From Paramarasmius palmivorus (taxonomy: Eukaryota > Basidiomycota > Agaricomycetes > Agaricales > Marasmiaceae): DNA of 22,778 bases. The DNA lies in contig JAYKXP010000358.1 of assembly GCA_037176845.1 (NCBI GenBank), positions 1 through 22,778 on the forward strand. The letters run 5' to 3'. Below are positions 1 to 11,707 of the stretch, one piece after another; position 1 is the stretch's first letter; each line of letters begins with the position of its first letter. Below the pieces are notes generated by a model. It worked only from the letters and a program-made list of their open reading frames with translations. It was not told the origin of the DNA and did no database searches. The position numbers and the translations under genes were made by a program.

Positions 1-1155
1 AGAGCTCTAGGTCCTGACAGCGTCCAAAGAAACGACGCGTTATGCAGCGGTATGTTTTTGAAACGTCTAGAAGCATAGATGATTTGGAGTGCATCTTTGA
101 CATAAGTTCCTCTGCATAAATCGCCAGTCTTGGGTCGAGCCAGAGTTTCGTGAGTACTAAAACAGTGAGTTGTATAACACACAGAAACACCCCAAAATCG
201 GCTCGACCATACTGTTGTATCATCCGACCACTGCACCCAATCGCCGCCTTTTACAGAGACGGGGTCAGAGACTGGGTGAGGAGATCTACGGACGGAATAC
301 CTGGTCCAAAGATACGTGTATATGACGATGAAACATCTCGTTTTGTTCCAAATATAGATACTGGAGGTAAGCGTCTAGCTAGATCATCAGCTGGGAGTGC
401 TCTAAGCAGCGCGCCGGCGAGTTGAACGGTCTCACCGTCGTAGAACATCGAGGCTGGTAATGCGTTCGAATTACTGTAGTCAAGGAGCTCGATAGGGTTG
501 ATATCCCTATCCTACGTATTAGGTCAAGAGATGCAGGAATTACAATATACCACTCACTTGACAGGCGAGAAAATGTGAAGATCCAGCTTGTAAGCCTGTA
601 CGAATGCCAAAAGGTCAGTAGTACATAACCATCGGACAATGTGCCTCCTGACCTTTTTGGCGTGGCGACCGTCCGCTGTGTTGAATGTACAAAAAAAAAT
701 CTCCGTCTTGATCTTGGCCAAGTAATCGTGCAACACAGATGGTTCTGCGAGCATCCAGTTTCTTCCACTCCTTCGAACGTGGTTTCTTCCCCAAAGACTC
801 GTCAATTTTGCGCGCAAGATACGCCTTTCCGACCGGAAACTCTGGATACTAAAGTATCGATGTCAGTCACTCGGACTGATTCTGTCTGTTTTCTCCAATG
901 ACGTTACCTGATCCAAAACTGTCCGAACACATCGAATGACATCGGAGACATACAGTTTGCGAGCTGAAGCCGTGACTGCCTTGTTGGTAGGAACCAGGAG
1001 GGTCGATCTGGCGCTCTCTTCTCGAAGAGTCGGCTAAGTTCCAGTTCACGGGCGTACGAGTAAGATGTCGAGGCAGAAGATCTGATGGTGAGCAGATCCG
1101 CCATGTAAAGACGCCGTTTGACTTCAGGAGTGTATTCTGGTTTGTCAAAGACCAT
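1..1155 (-). pseudogene. Degenerate coding relic, FAS1-like at its 5' end, running off the window
   Basis: Read on the minus strand from the ATG at 1155. The first ~60 residues contain ADLLTIRSSAS, YSYARELELSRLF and, after a one-base frame change near 1010, TLLVPTNKAVTASARK. This pattern resembles the start of fungal fasciclin (FAS1) domains, which are usually secreted or cell-surface adhesion modules. A plausible intron lies at about 906-848. The next stretch (KIDESLGKKPRSKEWKKLDA, then KVRRHIVRWLCTTDLLAFVQ in another frame) does not look like FAS1 and I do not recognise it. A second plausible intron precedes NPIELLDYSNSNALPASMFY near 490-440, and coding-like sequence (GTYVKDALQIIYASRRF) continues to position 1. 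At least three frame changes have no sensible intron to explain them, so I call it a pseudogene; sequencing error or two fused relics are alternatives. It lies just outside the left inverted repeat and points away from it. Confidence 0.4.
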
Positions 1156-1217
1156 GGGTATTCGTTCGATTTGACTACGTCCCAACCCGTGAGCTCTAGA
1201 TTAATCTATTACAAGTC

Positions 1218-1395
1218 CCGAAGATTGTCCCCATGACCCCATTTTACATTAATCGCCCGATAATCTTCATGTGTATACCTCTAATTCAAAACGCTATACT
1301 GGACCTCTCCAGTCCATGTTTGTCGCGCAAAGTGTTTTTAAAAACAACAAACACGTTAATATAAAACCATTGAGCTTAATAGCAAAAGCGGCACA
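1218..1395 (+). repeat. Left terminal inverted repeat
   Basis: The segment aligns to the reverse complement of 21945-22108 over about 165 bases, at roughly 80% identity by eye with a few short gaps. Matching blocks include CCGAAGATTGTC, GATAATCTTCATGTGTA, CTATACTGGACCTCTCC, AAAGTGTTTTTAAAAAC and CGTTAATATAAAAC. The similarity fades after CTTAATAG. The AT-rich stretch that follows (to about 1555) holds no gene that I can support. The outer boundary is set by loss of similarity only. Confidence 0.85.
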
Positions 1396-1559
1396 CACAT
1401 TGTTTTCATCTTTAATTATCGTTTCAAGACTATTGTACCAAGAACTATACTATGAAGTAAATGTAAAAGAACCACTCCGTCTATACAAAACACACTGTCT
1501 ATTCAAAACCAAATTTATATTCTAAAAAGCATTACTGACTCATCAATACTCTTCTCGAA

Positions 1560-4500
1560 CCGCCATCCATCAAACGACCAACAACTCAATCCTCAGATAA
1601 TGAGGAGGGCTCTCAAGATCACCCCCTTTTCTTCCTATCACCAGATCATCCCCATCCTGATACATCTGGGAAACGGTGGCTCTTCTTCGCGAGCTCTACG
1701 TCTTCTCGTCTTCTACCCTCGCCTCCCTGAACTCAACTTTCTGTCTGCCACATGCCTGAGACCTTTCGTCCCAGAGAGGTAATATACACATCAGGATTGC
1801 ACGACGTGCTATTGGCATCTTTCGGCCATCATTGCCGGTGAATCACGCCCTTGCCAAAAGATGCCCGTCCAATTGATTGCCTACGAGGACTCGACGCATC
1901 TCTTCGACAAGACGAAACGATTCCTCTTACCATCGTTGAAAGTCGAGCCTACATCGTCTGGGCCCCTCAATGTGCGAAAGGCGTCAAATATGTGATGCGA
2001 GGGCGACACAGAGACAAGTGGGAACTACTGTTGTGCTAAGAACATCATCAGACGCATACACCGCCCCCCATCTCTGCTACCCATATCCATGATACCTCAA
2101 CCGCAGCTTTCCTTCACCTGTTTTGCTTGACGATCTTGTCACCGCCCTGCTGCCATCACGCGATTCAACTTCCGAGTGTCTACTCTTCAATCTGTCCCTT
2201 GCTCAAAGTCCCGTCCGATACTGAATCACGATGCCCCAAGCTGATCCCCCAGGACCCCGTAACCACCTCATCTCGTTCTGCTGTCTTGCTGCATGGTTCC
2301 GCTCTCTCCTTGGATTACCCTACTCGCCACCTTCCTCAGGACACCCATGCACCGCAAATCTGACGTTTGAGCTCTCCTCCAGCTTCATAGTCTCGTGCCG
2401 TCCGGCGAGGACAATACACAAGCGCAGACCAAAGCAATCCAGGTTACCCCTCTGAGAGTGAAGCGATCTATTGACCATCTTGAGATTGAAAGCGTATCGA
2501 GCGTCGTACTTTCCTGGTGTCCGAGACATGTTAGAGCTTTGTATCTCCGTAAGCGCCATTTGATGAGAAGCTGGTTTCTTCTCCCATTTCGTCGAGCGCT
2601 TTCGAACACTGTGCATTTCGGAGCCGGCTTTCGATGACTGCACAGTATCTCGGCCGGAAATGACTTATCACTCTGGGCTTCGGGAGCGAGAGGGGAGATA
2701 AGCCGCTACGACTTTCGGCTGGAACAGGATTATCGGTGGCAGAGACCGGAGTGAGGAGAACTCATGGCATGACAATCGCGTTCGCTTCCTCTCTGAGAGC
2801 ACCAAAGCCGTCGGACGCTTGACCCGTTTATCGAGAAGGTTACCGCTTCGCCTTGATGTTGGCCGCGAAAGCTTTCACTCGTCGCGTCTTCTCGGAGTTG
2901 CCGTCTATTGAAGTGTGAGAACACAAGCAAAATACATAGAGCAACCACATACTGCCCTGTTCCTCTCCACTCTCAGCGAGCTAGAAGAATGATTCCCCAG
3001 TCCTTGGAGCCAGTTCCCTCTGCATCGGGACTTCCCCGGAACGTCTGAGTCTGCTTCATACTCTCTTGCGAGCTCCTCTCGTACCGTCTGGATGGTAGCA
3101 TAAGTCATGGTGGCGGTGCAATACGATTCGGTTTGAACTCTCCTGCTTCAAAATCCTTCGACCACTTTTTCCAAAGACACGCACTTGTGAAGCCTGGTTT
3201 CGGTTAAGGACGTCGAAAGCATGCTGATTGCTTACCCCCGCCAGGTTTTGAGGGCGTGCGTTTCCATCTCCTTCGTTAACATGCAACCTAGTATGAGTTT
3301 AGTGTGAGCTAAACACGAAAAGGCAGAACCAAACCAAGGCCTAGAATCTTCCTCCAATTCCAATTTGCCCAATGTTCGTACTAAGTGTCATGCCCTCGAG
3401 AGAGCCCGGTCCCATTTCGTCGTACTTGTCACAGCTATCCGGACCTTGTCCTGCCCAGTTTTCTCTCTATTCGCCCTCTCGACGGTCCCTACCAACTCCT
3501 GTTCCAAATTAGGGAGTATGCAAGCCATGGCAGGATAGCTTGTGTCCGTAAATGTGGAGTTTGGGTGAACACAAAGCAGGAAGCGATTGCGCGATTAGCT
3601 CGCAGGCGACATGACGCGTACAAGCGCACCAATACGTCCGATGAACTTGCGCTCGTCGACAACGCCGATATCGAGTCAAGCGACAAGCCGATCTGCAGCT
3701 TGTGCCTATGATAATCGGAGGAGCGAGGCTATAACATGTCCGACGTTGCAGTACCGCGTAAACTCTAAATAGAAATACAGATGAAAGTTAACTATGCTAC
3801 TTTCGCTTTTGTAAGCTCCACGCCGTTTGGCTTATCATATCGTGCCTAGCACAGCACCGAGCGCGAACGCCAGACGAGAGGATAATTGCCCTCTTGCATT
3901 TATCTTGATTTTGCGTGAGTCCAGAGCGGCCATCCTGACAGCTAGAACATCTATTGCAGACCATTGAGTATGCATGCTTTTGGGTCGATGAAGTTTACAA
4001 TACGACACCTCAGCCTCGCTATTCTTGTCCTTGGATTAACGAACGATACGGTTCTCCCGTCGACATGTATCCCATCCTGTCCCCAACCAGGAATCATCGA
4101 CTTCGCAAGACACAAGCTGACGATGACAACGAAAGCAGGCGTCCCAACAGCCAGAACATCGTGTATAAAGAAACCTATCCTGAAATAAAGTAAGAGACAC
4201 AAGAAAGTTTGTGTTACTACTTCTTTTCCTCGCTAACGTCTTTCCAAGTCACCGGCAAATTGAACGCGCAACTTGGTGGACAGGGAAGCTGTGACATAAG
4301 AAGAGCTAACAACTCCACTTGTGCTTGGACACGTCAGTTTTTTATCGGTACCCTTTCCTCCTCAGCTTCTGCATCTTGAGGTGGCGGTACTGCCCTTGCA
4401 GGCCCGTTCGGAAAGAACGGTAACTAATCTATGTGTATTGACATTACACATTGCAAAAGAACGATTAACAGAATCACATACTTGAACTGAACCTACCCGC

Positions 4501-5556
4501 AATCGTCTGTAAGTCTTTTCCCCCAGCGCTTCGAATAAATAATAGTCATACGCGATATCTTCCCGAGAAAGTGTCATAGCGTGGAAGTTCTCCATAAGTC
4601 TGAAGGTGAAGCAGGTTTGTGGTGCAGAAGATGTGTCGCCTGGATACCACTCATATTAAGAGTAACTGCTGGCGGGGTGATGATAGTATCTAGGGATCTG
4701 TAACAGCTGCAGTAGTTGACAGCAACACGGTGAAACCCATTCGTATGAATAACAGTGAAATTGGCCGGCGCAGGCCGCGGACCTTGGCACTGTGAACCAT
4801 CGATATGGCCAAGCTGGATGCTAAGCCCAAGGGTGTGCAAAGAAGCTCGTCTAAAGAACTTGCCATTCCACATCTAGACAACCAAGATTAGCCATTGCAA
4901 AGGAAACGAGTAGCAAAGAGAAAAATGTACCTCATAAACGTTCCAGGGGCTTTCTCCTGTGTTGCTCGACGATACACTCCGCAAACCAGCTGCATTGAGC
5001 AACAATCCCGACATCGGTATAGCGGAGCACGACCAGCTTGGTTGCATGAAAGACAGAGCTCTCGGGAGTTGTCGCCGTGCGACCCTCTCTTGACTGAACG
5101 CCTCCAAGTACTCGTTTCGATAGTCAGCATCCATTCTTTATCACTGTATCCTAGAATTCAAGTAAGCATGGTCATTACATATAGAGATGGTGAATCACCT
5201 TTTCACTTTCGTTTTTCTTTCTCTTTGCCCTTTGTCGTGCTTACACCCTGCGGTTGCTCCGCTAATAGATCTGCCGAGAAAGAGGCAAAGGCATCAAAGC
5301 CGTCTGAGGAGATAGGTTTAGACGACGACGACGCGACAGGAGTATTAGTCTTCTTGACCGGAGAATCAATAGGCAAGCTGACAGGCTCGACAACAACTCG
5401 ACGACGATCATTTGAAAAACTAGAAATGAATGCCGTAGGTTTTGAACGTTTGGTGTCATGGTCGGAGTCATCAGAGTCGTCGAAGTCTTGTGGGGTAAAT
5501 GTGCGTATAGGAGACGATCGTTGGCTGCGTTTACGACTGCGTTTACGACCGCCCAT
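1560..5556 (-). pseudogene. KDZ (Kyakuja-Dileera-Zisupton) transposase, frameshifted relic
   Basis: A KDZ transposase would cut and move a TIR-bounded element. Pieces appear in family order on the minus strand. Start at 5556, with RTFTPQDFDDSDD and DGFDAFASF in a disordered N-terminus. A cysteine cluster near 5065-4930 (CLSCNQ, PLYRCRDC, then CIVEQHRRKPLERL in another frame). The CxC2-type module at 4873-4360 (MWNGKFFRRASLHTLGL, WYPGD, QTCFTFRLMENFH, YRHLKMQKLRRKG, with a plausible intron at ~4496-4430). Core remnants follow: DACFR and RQLVS near 4145-4110, LGTGW near 4080, ARHDMISQTAWSLQKRK at 3844-3795, RYCNVGHVIASLLR at 3756-3715, PKLHIYGHK near 3560, GRDRREGE near 3485, and EMGPGS at 3418-3401. 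The C-terminal coiled region survives as TIQTVREELAREYEAD (3105-3050), fragments at 2643-2400, and VEEMRRVL near 1910. In-frame stops and many frame changes make it inactive as read. Its 3' end abuts the left inverted repeat. Family identity is fairly certain; exact exon limits are not. Confidence 0.82.
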
Positions 5557-6314
5557 GGTTCAAGAGCTGGAGCTGCTGCATGCTTTTCTTTAAAAGCAGA
5601 ACACCTGCTCTACGTCTAGACCAAAAATCAGCCCCAACTTTCCAGATAAAGGGCTGTGAACACACCTGAGCATCAATTCTAGCGAGTATCGACCAGAAAT
5701 CCAACAACGTGCTGCTTTCGGATGGAAATCGGTGAGGGAATATCGGAGAGAGTGAACATCGACAAGACAGAGTAGGTGACTCGGGAGACTCGGAAAGAGA
5801 TGTTAACCCGGAGTTTTCCCACTCGTTCCGAATTAGAACAGGTGACACGCATGTCATGTGCTACACAAATTAAGCGCCTGATTTGTTACCTACGGGATAA
5901 AAGCACAAACTAGAAGATAATAGTGCAGTGATCAGGGCATGAGCATCAGAGCAACAACCAGAAGATGTAATCGTATAAAGCACAAGGTAGACAAAGACAA
6001 AGAAGCGGTAACCGTATACACAAGCACGGGCTGGAGTATGATCGTCGTGGCGCGGTCGAAACACGAGCTGGAGCAAACAAGATCTGCAAGAAGCTGTCGT
6101 ATGGTTAGCCATATTTTCAGGAATGCTTGTGGTAACGTACATAATGCAAAGACGAAGAGGGCACTGCGAGCTTATGCCGAGCTCACTCCCCAACCGGAGT
6201 AATGGGATGTACCCAGACCTAAGAAGGGTACTTTGGGATCCAGGAACATTTTGGGGAGCCCGAAATCTTTCCGACAGCTTCGAGCCTAATGACAGAAGGG
6301 ATATGAGTAGGCGG
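5557..6314. other. Intergenic region upstream of the KDZ relic
   Basis: About 760 bases between the KDZ start and the end of the clathrin relic. Short open frames occur on both strands (for example 5939-6202 plus and 5870-6193 minus), but none shows a recognisable motif, sensible splicing or consistent coding bias. The part next to 5556 should contain the old transposase promoter, but I see no element I could name. No RNA gene or strong repeat was noticed. Confidence 0.5.
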
Positions 6315-6835
6315 CCTTCCTTCTGTCCGCCCGGATGGCAGCGAGGAGAATCAAATTCTGGAGATTCTCTTTGTCACTGAACGGAGAAGGCTCGATGACA
6401 ATCTTCTCAAGAAGCTCGATAAGCTCGATGAGGTCGGCGGTGAGGAACACCTTGACGGTTACAAATATGGCATCGGTATCTGTACATTCCACGAGCGCAT
6501 TGGCCACCAACTAACAGTGATATGAGTACTAGACGTTTTGAGGGAGAGAGGACGGGTACCTGTTCACAAGGTAACTGGCTTGGAACATTGAATTCCCTTT
6601 TGTCATTGCAATCGACTCCTCATCGCAGAATCCCTTTGCATATGCAATGAACGCCAATGATGGGTTGCGGGCAGCGCAGAGCTTTCCAACAACTAAAGGG
6701 TCGTAAAGCTATGAGGAGAGGATTCAAATGAGAAACTGTATAGCATCGAAACAGGGAAAACACTAACATTGTTCTCCTTCAGGAATGCGTCATAAATGCT
6801 TTGGAGTCCTTGCGGAGAGATTTACGAGCCATCTA
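6315..6835 (-). repeat. Partial second copy of a clathrin exon block
   Basis: This block repeats the sequence of about 7159-7760, including its introns. It begins at FLKENN (6790-6768), continues with [20 protein letters not shown] (6708 onward), loses the segment equivalent to KQQARYLVKRRQ...QLIDQ, and resumes with [13 protein letters not shown] down to ADRRKA near 6315. It retains [20 protein letters not shown], which the other copy (7401-7159) has lost in part. Each copy therefore carries a different deletion. The block sits where the clathrin gene should continue towards its C-terminus, so a tandem duplication or unequal exchange within an already dead gene is the simplest explanation. 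Confidence 0.85.
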
Positions 6836-9800
6836 CGGGAAGCGAACAAGGTCGTTGTACTTTCCAGCACGACTCGAAATCGCGATAACCTCTGTGAAAC
6901 TGAAGGAGCCCTCGGCTTTAATATACGAATCTGAAAAGATTAGGGTCAGGGAAATTTGGAACTGCTGAAATGGCTAGTACGCGTACCTATCGTATCCTTA
7001 ATACGAAGACCATCCAGCTGTGCTTTCGCGACTCCACACCTCCGATTCACTTCATTTGCATAATCAAGACCACTATCAATCGAGACGATGTGCTCAACAA
7101 GGACATTGATGGCCTCAGCATGCTGTTCATACTTCTTGTGGATCGTGAGGGCTCCCTCTTACAGGCCATGCTCAATAGCGATCCTGGCGATTTCACCAGT
7201 ATCGTAGTTCTGGAGCTTGTTGATATAACCTTCGACTTTCCCTTTGTCCGCCGGAATGGCAGTGAGGAGAAGCAAATTCTGGAGGTTCTTGTTGTCACTG
7301 AACGGAGAAGGCTCGATGAGGAGGTTGGTGGTGAGGAGCGCCTTGATGGTTACAGATACGTTATCGGTATCTGTACATTCCACGAGCGCAGGGGCCACCA
7401 ACTAACAGTGATATGAGTACTAGATATTTTGAGGAACAGACGACGGGTACCTGATCTATGAGCTGTCTGCGGTACATGTTGTCCGGCACCAGGACTCGAG
7501 CCCGAAGCTCGGGTTGCCTTCGCTTCACAAGGTACCTGGCTTGCTGTTTGAACATCGAGTTTTCTTTGGTCAATGTGATCAACTCCTCATCGCAGAATCC
7601 CTTTGCATATGCAATGAACGCCAATGATGGGTTGCGGGCAGCGCAGAGCTTTCCAACAACCAAAGGCTCGTACAACTGTAAGAAGAGAATTCATATGAGA
7701 AACTGTATAGCATCGAAACCGGGAAATCACTGACATTGTTCTCCTTCAGGAACGATTCAGGGTTGTTGCTATCAATGTAAATCTTGGCGATAGCGTTGTA
7801 AATGGCAGTATCCTGGCTACCAGCCTGGACACAAGCCTCAAGCCATGGAAGGATGAGTTTAAGCCTGTTGCGTTGCTCGACCTCTTCGGCCAACTCATCG
7901 ATGGGGAAATTGCCTGGGACGGATGCAAGCAGACTCTTGATGGTAGACTCGTCACAGTCCACGTCCAAGAGGCCACCGACAACTTGAGGCGTGCGCACCG
8001 AGTTCACGCGCTGCACGTAAACCTCGATGAAGTTGATCAAATTGTTTTGATATAGGTAGAGGACGAGATCATGGACAAAGTCGAAACGATCACAGACGAT
8101 GATGAGCGGCAGCTGATCAGAGAGCCTTGCCTCCTTGAGGAAGTTCTTGACTTTCTCGGGGTTGTAGTAGTTACTCTCGCGACAGATACGCTCGACTTCC
8201 CTGATTTGGCCTGTACGCGTGGCCGCTTGGATGTACTTGAAGTGCACCTCAGGGTCGGTACTGAGATTAACAATGGAGCCAAGGTAATAGTAGAGACCTT
8301 CAAACAATTAGCTATAAATCAAGTCGAAAAAGCTCGACAATACATACCTTCGAAGGTTTTAAAGCTCTCAAACATCTCAATCAATGACACGGGACCCAGG
8401 ATGTCAGAATACTTGGTGGCGATCTGAACAACAACCTGAAGATTCTGGCGCATGTTCACCCGAAGCATCTCTTGCAAGCAAGCCATAGTCTGCTCCTTTG
8501 TCAAGCGTGAGAAGTAGTTGATGAGCCACTGAAGAACGAAAGTGAGACAATGAACTTCAAGTATGTTGGCAATCAGAGCTTACATCTGGAGGAAGAGTGG
8601 TGGCATGGACGATGACTCGTTTAATATCGGCGAGGTCTTCATAGTGCTCGAGTGCCTGTGCAACGCTTGAGATAGATATGCATGATTGAGAACAAGATGC
8701 TTACACGCTGTAGTAAACCTGCCTGCTCACACAGATTGGCTATGCGGGGGCGATCATAGTGGGTGAACATCTCGTTACCAAGGATTGCATCTACAACTTG
8801 AGGGGCGTGCATAAGGTTCATCTCAAGCAGTCGAGTCTGGAGCGGTCCCTGCTCCGGCTTGTTCTCCTTGAGTGCATCCAAAAGGAAGGATGTCGCCGGC
8901 TGTATCATGTTCTGCGACATGAAAATGTCCACAACCCTCTCGACATCAACCAAGGGACCCATCTCATCGTTGACAAGTTGTGATGCAAACTCGGCACCTT
9001 TGTGAGGGTTTGTCCGCATGATGTGTTGCAAGAGTGCGACATAATCCGGAGTATAGCCAACTTTCTTCGCGTAAAGAACGATCTTCTCAGTCTGACCAGT
9101 CTCTGCGAAGCAAGCAATGACTTTGTTGGGAACGTTAGCCCTTAGATAGACACTCAACGCCAGTGTCATATCGTGGAGTCGGACAATGTCACCCAGCTCC
9201 TCGCTGCAAGTAAGCTTAAGGAATCATCAGCAGGAGATATCAGCCAACCAAAGACAAGAGCACTTACTTTTTGCTCCTTCAGCCACTTCTCCAACAGTTG
9301 CTTGCGGCCCTGCTGTAATACAGGCCGTGCCAGCTCAAGAGACTCCAGATGATTGAGTTCGCCTTTTTCGAGGAGAATACCGAAGTACTGGAGAATGGGG
9401 GAGAGTCCACCGGGTGGCGTCGGAGCAGACTTGAAGGACTCGATGACTTGCACTGTTCGTAGAATACCCTATACGGCACAGCATGGTCAGTCAAAGAAAC
9501 CCGACAATATAAGTACGTACCCTCGGGGAATTGGCGGCAATCTTGGCGGCCTCTGAATACTGACCACTCTGGAACAGTTGTTGATATTGCTTGATGTATA
9601 AGTCATCAGCCCCCGGCAAATTGGCACGACTAGCCATCTTGAACGCGAGCTCAGTATTGTTCAGCGTGTTCAGAATGTATGGGACGATCGTTTGCTCGTC
9701 CACATTCACGCTGAGCACCTGTCCCTTCTTGTTGACACCAATGATACCGTTGGTTGCCTCGTGCTCTGCAGTGACGAAAATGGTCTCTCCTGATATCCGG

Positions 9801-10928
9801 TTCATGTAGACGCAAGCTCCGGATTCGAGGTCGTATAGGTGAATAAACCCATACTTGGTCACAAGATATACGATTCCGTGTTTCTTCGAGACCTGCATTG
9901 CAACAGGGAAGTCATTGGTAGCTTCGGGAGGGAAATAAACGTCGACAGCCTTCTTTGCAAACGGAGGATCGGGAGCAGTGTGATCTATCTCGACGATGTG
10001 AAGCTGTACATGGTCACCTCGGTGAGTGTTTTCCGGATAAACGAGCAAGGGCGTACCTTGGCACCAGTTGCTGTGCGCACTGCGAATGTGAAGAGTTTGG
10101 TAGGCTTCTGATGTCCGTCAAGCTTCAACTCTGCAAATGCAGCTGCATGGCCCTCAATTGGTTGACTGACGCCTCGATCTCTGCTATACAGCTGCATGGA
10201 ACCCTTTACCTTGAAGGCAGAGGGGTTGTTGTTGTTTCCTGATATGCCAATAAGAACTAGCCACTTCTCATCTCCAGAAACGCGATAGTTGATGATTTGA
10301 GTGCCTGATAATGTAGGATGACGGTCGAAGACTTTTTGAGGCGCCGTGGTCTGGTCAGAGATTGACCAGTGGTAGACGGATGTGTCGGTGACAATTCCAA
10401 TGGTTGTGTCAGACACCCATTTCCAAAACACAATGTCCTCGTTATTGGCGTGCGATTTAACTTTCTGCTTCGTTTCGATGTTGAAAATCTGAAGTGTTCG
10501 GCCAGCTATTGTTGGACACGTTAGGAACGGAATTGGGCGAATATAGGGACAAAAACAAACCCTTTAACGCCAGGATTTTCTGATGTGGATGCATGATAGC
10601 AGAATCTGCTGAGATAGGGCGATGCAGCACATTGTTCGCGTCTGCAAGGTCTATGATGACAACTTGGTTCTGCTCGTTGACTTTTTCCCGTACACATATA
10701 AAACGATCCGATTCAAGGGTCAGAGTCTGAAGAGGAGATGAGTGTTCACATTCATCGACCAAATAATAGGAATACCTATACAGCAAAACCTGGATGGAAA
10801 AGAAACTGTTAGCGTCAGCAAGCGTGTCCTGCAGGGCACATACCTGGAAAGATATTGAAGCTGGCTGTACACCAAGACTAGAGTTACAGACACTCGTAAA
10901 AGGCGATTGGTTTGGAAACGCCCGTCAT
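6315..10928 (-). pseudogene. CHC1: Clathrin heavy chain pseudogene, C-terminally truncated
   Basis: Clathrin heavy chain (~1680 aa) forms the triskelion coat of vesicles. This copy starts [10 protein letters not shown] (10928) and matches the N-terminal propeller and much of the leg across about 12 exons: 10928-10845, 10726-10561, 10505-10057, 10003-9521, 9468-9268, 9214-8705, 8655-8584, 8528-8348, 8297-7735, 7675-7451, 7401-6987, then 6930 onward. The introns are about 49-64 nt except the first (118 nt). Recognisable stretches include [54 protein letters not shown] and [17 protein letters not shown]. Defects: codon 15 is TAA where the family has Gln, followed by a 2-base loss; about ten residues are missing before [11 protein letters not shown]; a TAA stop at 7161-7159 interrupts EHGL/EGAL; and after DSYIKAEG...MARKSL (near 6835) the gene breaks into a partial repeat of an earlier segment. 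The last ~500 residues are absent from the window. The very high remaining similarity suggests a fairly young duplicate. Confidence 0.9.
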
Positions 10929-11707
10929 GAGGGCGTGGAGGGATGAAAGGGAAGAGAGAGGCATGCGCGCGTCGTGCCAGCGCAGCTAGGCCTATGCTGA
11001 CTAAGCGTACTGTATAACCAAGCGGTTCTCCGTTGGCAATGAACCTGCAATGAACCGGCGTTTGGCCGGCGACCCATGAACTCTTTTGAGAGACTCTACC
11101 AGTTTCTCTCGCGATTTCTGCGCCGTCTTGTACGTCAAACGTTTTGCCGAGAGCGAACCTTCCTGACAGTTGCGAGCATAATGTCACGATGGATGAAGTT
11201 GTGTGAACGGGCTAAGACTACGCCAAATGTTAAGATACGTTTTGGGATCCCTAAGCTTCTTGGAAACGTACCATTTACGCTCTTGTTTCCTCCGTATGGG
11301 ATGTGGAGGTGGGGACGCTTGAGCGTTCTGGCGACGCCAACATCTTCCAAAGTACTGCGACCTGCCCGACCTAACCAACAAAAGTTGCGTGAGTGAGTGC
11401 TGTGCCTACGTGAGCTTCTTGGAAACGTACCGTTCAAGTTCTCGTTTTCCCTGTATGGCATGTGGAGGTGTTTTAGCGTTTCTGAACCTTCATATTTCGC
11501 GATACAGAGAGGTGCTTGGCTGCTTTTTCCTAATAACCGGATAGGTAAAGTTGCGAAAGTGGACGTGGTGTAGAAGTCGAACATGAAGGCGTGTTTCGGG
11601 ACTCCCGAGCTTCTCAGCAAGACTGAATATTCCCAACAGCTTTGTCTCCATGGCATTGGGGACTCTCCAATGTCATGATGGATGAAGCTATGTGAATCAA
11701 TCTATGC
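10929..11707. repeat. Three diverged tandem repeat units in a gene-free stretch
   Basis: Three related segments lie in tandem at about 11240-11316, 11404-11475 and 11595-11670. Units 1 and 2 share AGCTTCTTGGAAACGTACC, then a T-rich stretch and TATGGXATGTGGAGGTG. Unit 3 is more diverged (GAGCTTCTCAGCAA ... CATGGCATTGGGGA). A linked motif, ATGTCAYGATGGATGAAG, occurs near 11181 and again near 11672. Spacing is about 165 then 190 bases. Long open frames cross the region on both strands (11135-11656 minus, 11076-11396 plus), but a frame kept open by repeats is weak evidence and I do not call a gene. The stretch 10929-11160 holds nothing I recognise. Confidence 0.55.

Noticed and set aside
3385..3711. 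108-codon plus-strand open frame ending ICSLCL
   Set aside because: The opposite strand carries KDZ transposase core motifs (PKLHIYGHK, EMGPGS) over the same bases; the plus frame has no supporting motif.
3988..4188. Plus-strand frame with a signal-peptide-like start (MKFTIRHLSLAILVLGL), possible small secreted protein
   Set aside because: It lies antisense to the DACFR/RQLVS region of the KDZ relic; hydrophobic starts arise easily by chance.
4895..5593. 232-codon plus-strand open frame
   Set aside because: It is antisense to the KDZ N-terminus and cysteine cluster, which show clear family motifs, an intron and a good start at 5556.
6970..7416. 148-codon plus-strand open frame
   Set aside because: It is the reverse strand of clathrin exons; the minus-strand reading matches the family closely.
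6315..10928. Clathrin heavy chain as a functional gene
   Set aside because: There are stops at codon 15 and at 7161-7159, a frame loss near the start, missing internal residues, a duplicated block and no C-terminal third.
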